From Panulirus ornatus (Eukaryota; Arthropoda; Malacostraca; Decapoda; Palinuridae), in NCBI RefSeq assembly GCF_036320965.1, contig NC_092249.1:11543447-11607446 (forward strand): a stretch of 64,000 nt of DNA, given 5' to 3'. The translations under genes were made by a program, and so were the position numbers. Below the pieces are notes generated by a model. That model ran no database searches. It saw nothing but the letters and a program-made list of their open reading frames with translations, and was not told where the DNA came from. This document shows, one piece after another, positions 58,590 to 64,000 of the stretch. The stretch's first letter is position 1. Every line of letters starts with the position of its first letter.

Positions 58590-58813
58590 GAGTCATCTCA
58601 ACCGCAGCCAGAACCCTCACAGCCCACCAAGACCCCAGGACACTGAGGACGAAGATGTTTCGTGTCGAGCATATCAGAGAATGGGAATAATTAGGTGGTA
58701 AAGGCACATGTAAAGAGGAGCCTTGTTTATTGGGCAGCCATGTCGCTCCAGCTTACAAAACAAAAGCACACGTGGATGCGCAGTGCGCTTCTGTGTAAAC
58801 AAATCACGTAACA
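58590..58813 (-). repeat. Probable Gypsy-1 3' LTR
   Basis: The right boundary is set by TGTTACGTGA directly after the polypurine tract. It contains AATAAA (in sense, near 58735). The left boundary is uncertain and lies between about 58590 and 58720. Confidence 0.5.
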
Positions 58814-59119
58814 TTCTTCCCCTCAAAATATAGAAACACTAAAAAGGAAAGAAAAAAAAAAACCAATAATATGAGAAAACTGTGTTCTACACTTAATTAC
58901 ATCAGCAATGATTGATGTCTTATTGATTAAGAAAATAAGAACAATATCCTTTAATCAACTTGTCTTTTTTTTTGCGAAAAGGGAAAACTAATAATACAGG
59001 ACTCTGAAGCACATAGTTCACAGGGCTTTAATGGTTAGAGCTTTTAGATCAGATCCTGGAGTTACTATGAACCTAGAGTTACTATGAATAGACATATAAG
59101 TTCCACTGATACAGTCAAG

Positions 59120-60320
59120 CTACAAGTCTAGTCTCCTTGGGGCAGTTAACACACATCCAGATTTAGTAGTGTAAGTTTCTGATGCTGGAAAGCGTTCTGC
59201 TTTGAGAGTTGCACTTTGGTCAGACCTGTTCGGCTCCCTCTCCAATCCTCCATGGACTTCAGGTTCCAGACTTCGAGGTTCATTGCCCGAGTTAGGATTA
59301 ACGTCTTCATTACTTCTGATCACCACTTCTAATTTGGCTTTTGTAGGTTGTATAAACTACCGATTCCGTTTGTACTTTCTTCCTCTTTATGTCTCGACTT
59401 CGACTTTGAATTTGAAAATTAGGATCCCTAATTTCGCTGTCAGGAGCTGACAACAGACACGCCCTCGCATGACTAAGGTCAACGAGCAACAAATGAGGTT
59501 CTGCTTTTGAGCTTCTTGGTGACTTACCTCTTTCCACTCTTGCGTCTCGTTGTCAATGGGCTGCATCCTAACCGCCTCTGCGATGTACGGTCCTGCTGGT
59601 GTCTCTCTGCCATAGCACTTTTCTTGTTTTGCATTTTGCCGTCTTTCTCCCTCTATCAAACATGGTTTAGGCTTCAACGAGGCGTTATTTGTGGGCGGCA
59701 GCGTCTTCATTCTTCCTCCCATTAGTCGTGTAGGACTGGTATTTAATCCTTCTTATGGAGTGTTCAGGAGTCCCAGGTGCTACATGTCTTCCATGCCTTT
59801 CAAGGATCGCTTCATCATTCCCTTCACAGTCCTCACATCTGCTTCAGCAGCTCCATTAGCCATGCTGTTGTCTGGGTATGACGTTTCATGGGAAATGTTC
59901 CAAGCTCCGCTGAACTGCTGAAATTGTCCAGATGTGAACTGCGGTCCATTATCACTTATCAGGCCAGCAAAATTACTTTTACATTTATGAATAACAGTTT
60001 CAGAGTCAGACACAGGTAGGTAGTCTACCTCAGTAAACTGACTAAAATCGTCTACAGAAACTAGGTTGTCTCGATGTTTAATTTTGAATATGTCTGTCCC
60101 TACCATGGACTGTTCGGGACGTCATGCATGTACAGTGAGTGGTTCTGGGGCCTGTCTGCTGGCTGAAGATACACAAACATCACACGATTCTATGTACTGC
60201 GTAATCTCAGAGGACATGCCGGGCCAGAAAATGAACTTCCTAGCACGTCTGAAACAGGAGTTTACTCCTAAATGGCCCACATGTAGTGTGAGCTTCACTT
60301 TACCTCTCAGAGCTGGTAAC
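59120..60320 (-). pseudogene. Gypsy-1 integrase
   Basis: The zinc-binding HHCC region lies near 60180-60310 (HVGHLG, then CDVCV). The catalytic core is open at 59780-60106 with the DDE residues in VDDFSQF, SDNGPQFTSGQF and NGAAEADV. The C-terminal part degrades through 59120-59720 and ends near a TTKSG..TAP.RLDL stretch typical of the tail of Gypsy Pol. Integrase would insert the DNA copy into the genome; frameshifts and stops prevent this here. Confidence 0.8.
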
Positions 60321-60464
60321 TATAACCCTCTCTCCCTGTACCAACACTCTATCTTGAACAGTAATCTCATCTCTGTAGCTGAAATATGCAACACACTCAC
60401 AGGAACTTCACTTTTGTTAGCTGGCCAAGCCTTCAAAACAACTACCTTTGGTTGGCTTAGTATT

Positions 60465-60970
60465 TCATCCTTCTCGGTGGCCTCTAACTTCACACAGGCT
60501 GCCAGGCCTGAAGGCAGCGTCAGTTGAATTATAAACTGGCAACATGATTTCCTGGGGCTCACCTACAGGGGCTCTAGATAAAGCATCAGCCATAGGGATG
60601 TCTTTGCCTGATTTGTGGCTCAATTTATGGTGGTACTCTTGAGTTTTCATTAGGATTGCTTGTAACCGCTTGTGAACACGAGATAGGAGCTTGTCTCTGA
60701 TGTTGATCAGGAATTTGTGATCCGTAATAACGTTAACAAAACGACCGTATGTGTAGTGGTGAAATTTCTCAAGAGCATAGACAATCGCCAACATTTCTTT
60801 TTCTTATTTGAGCATAGTTTTTCTCCCTCACTCAAGGACCTACTTGCAAAAGCTACAGGTTTTTCTTCCTGTGGAAGAACTGAGCCAAGTCCATATTCAC
60901 TGGCATCATTCTCCAGCGTTAACTCTTTGTTAGGGTCATATAATACTTGTAGGGATTCACCAGCTATCAT
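60465..60970 (-). pseudogene. Gypsy-1 RNase H
   Basis: Two overlapping open pieces contain ENDASEYGLGSVLPQ (first catalytic Asp), VAFASRSLSEGE, then YALEKFHHYTYGR and VITDHKFL, and the downstream ADALSRAP stretch. A frameshift near 60790 separates them. RNase H removes the RNA template during reverse transcription. Confidence 0.82.
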
Positions 60971-60999
60971 GCCTTTTACTTTCTGGAAAGTCTGCTCTT

Positions 61000-61700
61000 G
61001 TGCTGCAGATCAGCCCCACATTAGGAAGGAATCTAGACACATAAATGACCATTCCTAGAAATGATCTGAGGATAGTTTTGGAATCTGGGGTCGGAAAGTT
61101 CTCAATTGCTTTTACTTTTTCAGGATCAGGTTGAAGTCCCTCCTTGGTTATGCCCCATGAATGTTAAAGTGTCACCCCGCAAATCCATCTTTTCCTTGTT
61201 GAGTTGGATATCGTTCCATCCACAACATTTAAGAAAACTTTTTAGGTTTACATAGCCATCATTTATGTTAGTCCCATGTATTGTGATGCCATCAATGATG
61301 CAGACAATTCCTTTCAAACATGCTAGTGCCTTAAATAATCGCTTTTGACAGATTTCTGGAGACATTCAACCCAAAAGGTAGACGCAGCCACCTGAATCTA
61401 CCATGACATTTTTGGAACATGCTTAGAAAGCTAGAGGGAGTATCAAGCCTCACATGCCAAGAGCCAGACGCCAAGTCAACTTTTGAAAATACCCTAGTCT
61501 GGCCCAGATTCATGAAGGTTGTCTTTAAGGATGGGAAGTATGTAGTGCTCTCTCTGAAGAACCTATTCAGCTCTCTTGGACAGATCCTGACTTTCCCATC
61601 CACTTTAGGACTCACAACTACTTGACTCACCCAAGGGGTTGGCTTATCTACAGGTTCAATTACACCCAACCAGGACAAGTCTTTCTAATTCTGACTTTAG
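61000..61700 (-). pseudogene. Gypsy-1 reverse transcriptase
   Basis: The frame 61331-61678 shows PTPWVSQVVVSPK, VRICPRELNR, VFSKVDLASGSWHVRLD (catalytic motif A) and RFRWLRLPFGLN (motif B region). The next piece, 61126-61365, has the segment where the YxDD box should be, but it reads IIDGITIHG, so the second catalytic Asp is replaced by Gly. That change alone should abolish activity, apart from the frameshifts. Confidence 0.82.
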
Positions 61701-61881
61701 CTTAGGTTTCATGGATAATAGCATGCGTCTGTCTGGCATGATTACAGGTTTAGCATTAGGGTCAACTTTGAGAGACTGTGCACTACGTCCAAATGCTCAA
61801 TCACTAGCTTGACCTTATACATTCATTCAAGGTTGCCCTTCTTCACTTCCACTAGCCCCATCTGTTGGTTGGCATTTGTTC

Positions 61882-62115
61882 CTAAAAGAGGTGTAACATT
61901 CCCTTCAAATACAATGAAATCCATAGTGATGTCTGACCGGTCGCAGGGTTATACAAATTTCCGGTGGACATACCAACTGGAACCTGACTGCTTTGGTTCC
62001 AAGTCTTGAGGATTTTATTTGTAGGTTTGATTTGTTTTGCGAAATTGATGGGCAGGGTACTGGCAGTGGAACCAGTGTCAATCTGAAAAACTATCTCTTT
62101 ACCCCCTATTATCAT
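61882..62115 (-). pseudogene. Gypsy-1 aspartic protease
   Basis: An open stretch contains FQIDTGSTASTLP, the retropepsin active-site signature, followed by a degraded flap region. Retropepsins process the Gag-Pol polyprotein. The catalytic triplet DTG is intact, but the frame is closed off on both sides. Confidence 0.78.
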
Positions 62116-62179
62116 CTTACACTTTGCTTCCTTCTAATTATCGTCATATAACACAGGTCTTGAAGACACTAAATAAACG

Positions 62180-62650
62180 CAGCAGCTGCCTATGTTTAGG
62201 AAGATTCAGACTCAGAAGTGTCACAGTAAGTTTCACACACTTTATGTATATTATGGCTTCTCTTTTTCTTAATTTCTTTATGCTGACCAGATTGATTCTT
62301 CTATGATTTGCATATATTGGCAAAAGCATTACTAAGGCCACATGATACACACTTTTTGCTATAAGCAGGACACTTCTCTCTATCAAGAACGTTCTCATAC
62401 CCACAGAACTTAGTCTTTCTTAGGATTTTCATACTTTGCCTTCTTTTATAACCTTATAACCATTTTGTTTTCTTGTGTAACCTTGTTCACTATGTCTGCT
62501 GGTCTCATCACTCTGCTCTGAGCTGGTGCATTCTCAACAACTTTGCAAATGTCAATACATTTTTCCAGTGTGAGGCCCACATATGGCGTGAATTCAAACT
62601 CCTTTGTTCCTTTGTCAACGACAGCAACGAACGTACGGGATGACATACTC
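62180..62650 (-). pseudogene. Gypsy-1 gag C-terminal part with zinc knuckle
   Basis: Near 62290-62400 the minus strand reads KCPAYSKKCVSCGLSNAFANIC, a zinc-knuckle-like Cys pattern in which the usual His is changed. Upstream in sense, 62446-62646 contains GLTLEKCIDICKVVENA, which matches the end of the Gag capsid-like region of Gypsy elements. Frames are broken between them. Confidence 0.65.
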
Positions 62651-62869
62651 CGCAGCTGGCCACACGCATTGACCTGACGCCGCTAGTAAGGGTTCGGGTG
62701 CTGGAGGACTGGTCAACATCTGCTTCAACACAGAATTACTAAGACAATTAACACGGTCAGGGAAGTGAGGTCCGAGCCGATAGCAAAAACACCCTACACA
62801 AAGGCACACCATGCACAAAGACACACCATACACTTATACGAACATGTGGACACACACACAAGTGTTCGT

Positions 62870-64000
62870 AACACGAACATCATACTTCATCCCGTCCTGA
62901 GATTCATTGTCCTTGCAACACACCTCCCCAGTGCCTTCTTTGTAGAACTGTCCCACATTTGTAGGGTAACCTTCTCCTTCGACACATGAGCAGTACCAAT
63001 ATACTTAACAAGTAAAAAACATGCAGTAGTACCAAAATCAATATGCATTTTTACTGGTTCACCATTGATCAGCATCTTACAGTAGATACCTTTTTGATTG
63101 TAGCCAAGAATGAATGGTTCCAACACAAGTGACTAGTTCTGTATCATTTACAGGAGACTCTTTATCTCTGTACAGCCTGGTACACAGTATAAACCCTTGC
63201 TGTACAGACACGAGGCTTTGAAATGGGTTCTCAGACCATAATCATTACATACTCGTCCCCAAGCGGGACATTTTTCCTTCATCAACTCGTGGGTCTTACA
63301 ACAAAATATGCAAACAGTAACTGTCTTAACAGTAGATCTGTGGCTAGATGTCCGCCTAGCTTTCTCACTAAACCTGTTATATGTGTACTTTTGTGTACCT
63401 TGATCATGCCATTGTTGTGCCTTCCTAACATTATTCCCTACACTGTGACTGTATCTTGCACTGTTAAAGTTCTTACCTACATTAACACTATGTACTACCG
63501 CCTCACTTTATGTCATGACTCATCTAGTACTGGCGGCCACCTCCATTGAAGACTGTAGGTCTAACCTCCGTTGAAGTGTTTTTCACTGGTCTTATAATCT
63601 CTAACACCAGTTATTAACCGGTCCAATACCAAGTCATCATGCATACATACAGTCATAAGACCCACGGGATTTTGCTATATTCCTGAGAGCAACCATGCTG
63701 CTAAATGCCCTCTTCTAACCCTTGCTCACGTCCAGTAAATTGGAACCTCTAAAAAAATTCCGTTCTGTTTTAGTACATGTCTACTTTCACTTGTAGAGAT
63801 TCATAAACTAATCACAATGTGAAGCCCATCAATGCCTAAACAACTTTCAAAATGTTTAAACGACTCAGATCTCTGGTCCATCCCTGACAGTTCCACATCA
63901 TTCCTGAAGAGTTGAATCCACATAGACCAATCCTCAGCCACACTGGACGATCGTAAATGTAAGGCTGCAGGTGGTACTGTGCTGTGGTGCCGTGGAGTGC
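62870..64000 (-). mobile_element. Second Gypsy element, gag-protease part (Gypsy-2)
   Basis: A separate gag-zinc knuckle-protease unit lies upstream of Gypsy-1 on the same strand. The knuckle reads CPAWGRVC and THFKASC (about 63210-63280). The protease region 62887-63126 has MLINGEPVKMHIDFGTT, where the active-site signature is damaged (DFG), and CVARTMN. Gag continues as broken pieces beyond 63300 to the window edge. Its RT onwards is absent where Gypsy-1 begins. Confidence 0.65.

Larger units (their letters stand above)
58590..62700 (-). mobile_element. Ty3/Gypsy LTR retrotransposon, decayed (Gypsy-1)
   Basis: On the minus strand the order is gag end, zinc knuckle, protease, RT, RNase H, integrase, polypurine tract and part of the 3' LTR, the normal Gypsy order. 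The polypurine tract (GAGGGGAAGAA, complement of 58814-58824) is followed by TGTTACGTGATTTG as the LTR start. No env-like frame and no 5' LTR were found before similarity changes to Gypsy-2 near 62700-62870. Confidence 0.85.

Overview
This looks like a window of a large animal genome, most likely an arthropod and possibly a decapod crustacean. That assignment is inference from the mix of elements: RTE-clade LINEs with TA-microsatellite tails, a GIY-YIG Penelope-like element, Tigger, hAT and Gypsy elements. No marker gene confirms the taxon. There are no bacterial-type operons, no CRISPR array, no intact host gene and no complete tRNA or rRNA. Nearly all recognisable coding sequence belongs to transposable elements, and almost all of it is broken.

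Layout. 1-283 is an RTE fragment. 284-3970 is a Penelope-like element (PLE): a partial inverted copy head-to-head with a long copy that ends in a hammerhead-like motif. 3971-19770 is a pile of RTE copies in both orientations, mixed with five copies of a short RTE-derived SINE and many (TA)n tracts; it includes one almost full-length RTE (11923-15238) and a 36-nt initiator tRNA-Met 5' half. 19771-25265 is an old RTE split by a 2-kb composite insertion with a 12-bp target-site duplication (TSD). 25141-25668 is a tandem duplication. 26340-35490 holds further RTEs, including a 5.4-kb insertion with an 8-bp TSD. 35803-36261 carries the best host-gene candidate, a Ser/Thr/Lys-rich exon on the minus strand with a splice donor. 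36478-38056 is a Tigger/pogo DNA transposon with terminal inverted repeats (TIRs), TA duplications and a nested 480-bp MITE. 38816-54475 is a second RTE pile, ending in a copy that looks like a twin-priming 5' inversion. 54476-56344 is mostly unannotated single-copy-looking DNA. 56345-58580 is a decayed hAT transposase. 58590-64000 holds two decayed Gypsy elements on the minus strand.

How the parts relate. At least two RTE age classes exist: a young one whose copies look nearly identical, and an old one full of indels. Young copies sit inside old ones twice, which gives a relative chronology. The short SINE shares its 5' end with the RTE 5' UTR and has an RTE-like 3' end, so it is probably mobilised by the RTE. 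RTE and SINE copies repeatedly begin or end at (TA)n tracts.

I found no convincing new biochemical system. The most interesting items are the bipartite RTE-derived SINE, the twin-priming structure with a locally error-like segment, the composite insertion with its exact TSD, the tRNA half, the hammerhead-like motif, and two RTE copies that share the same premature stop codon.
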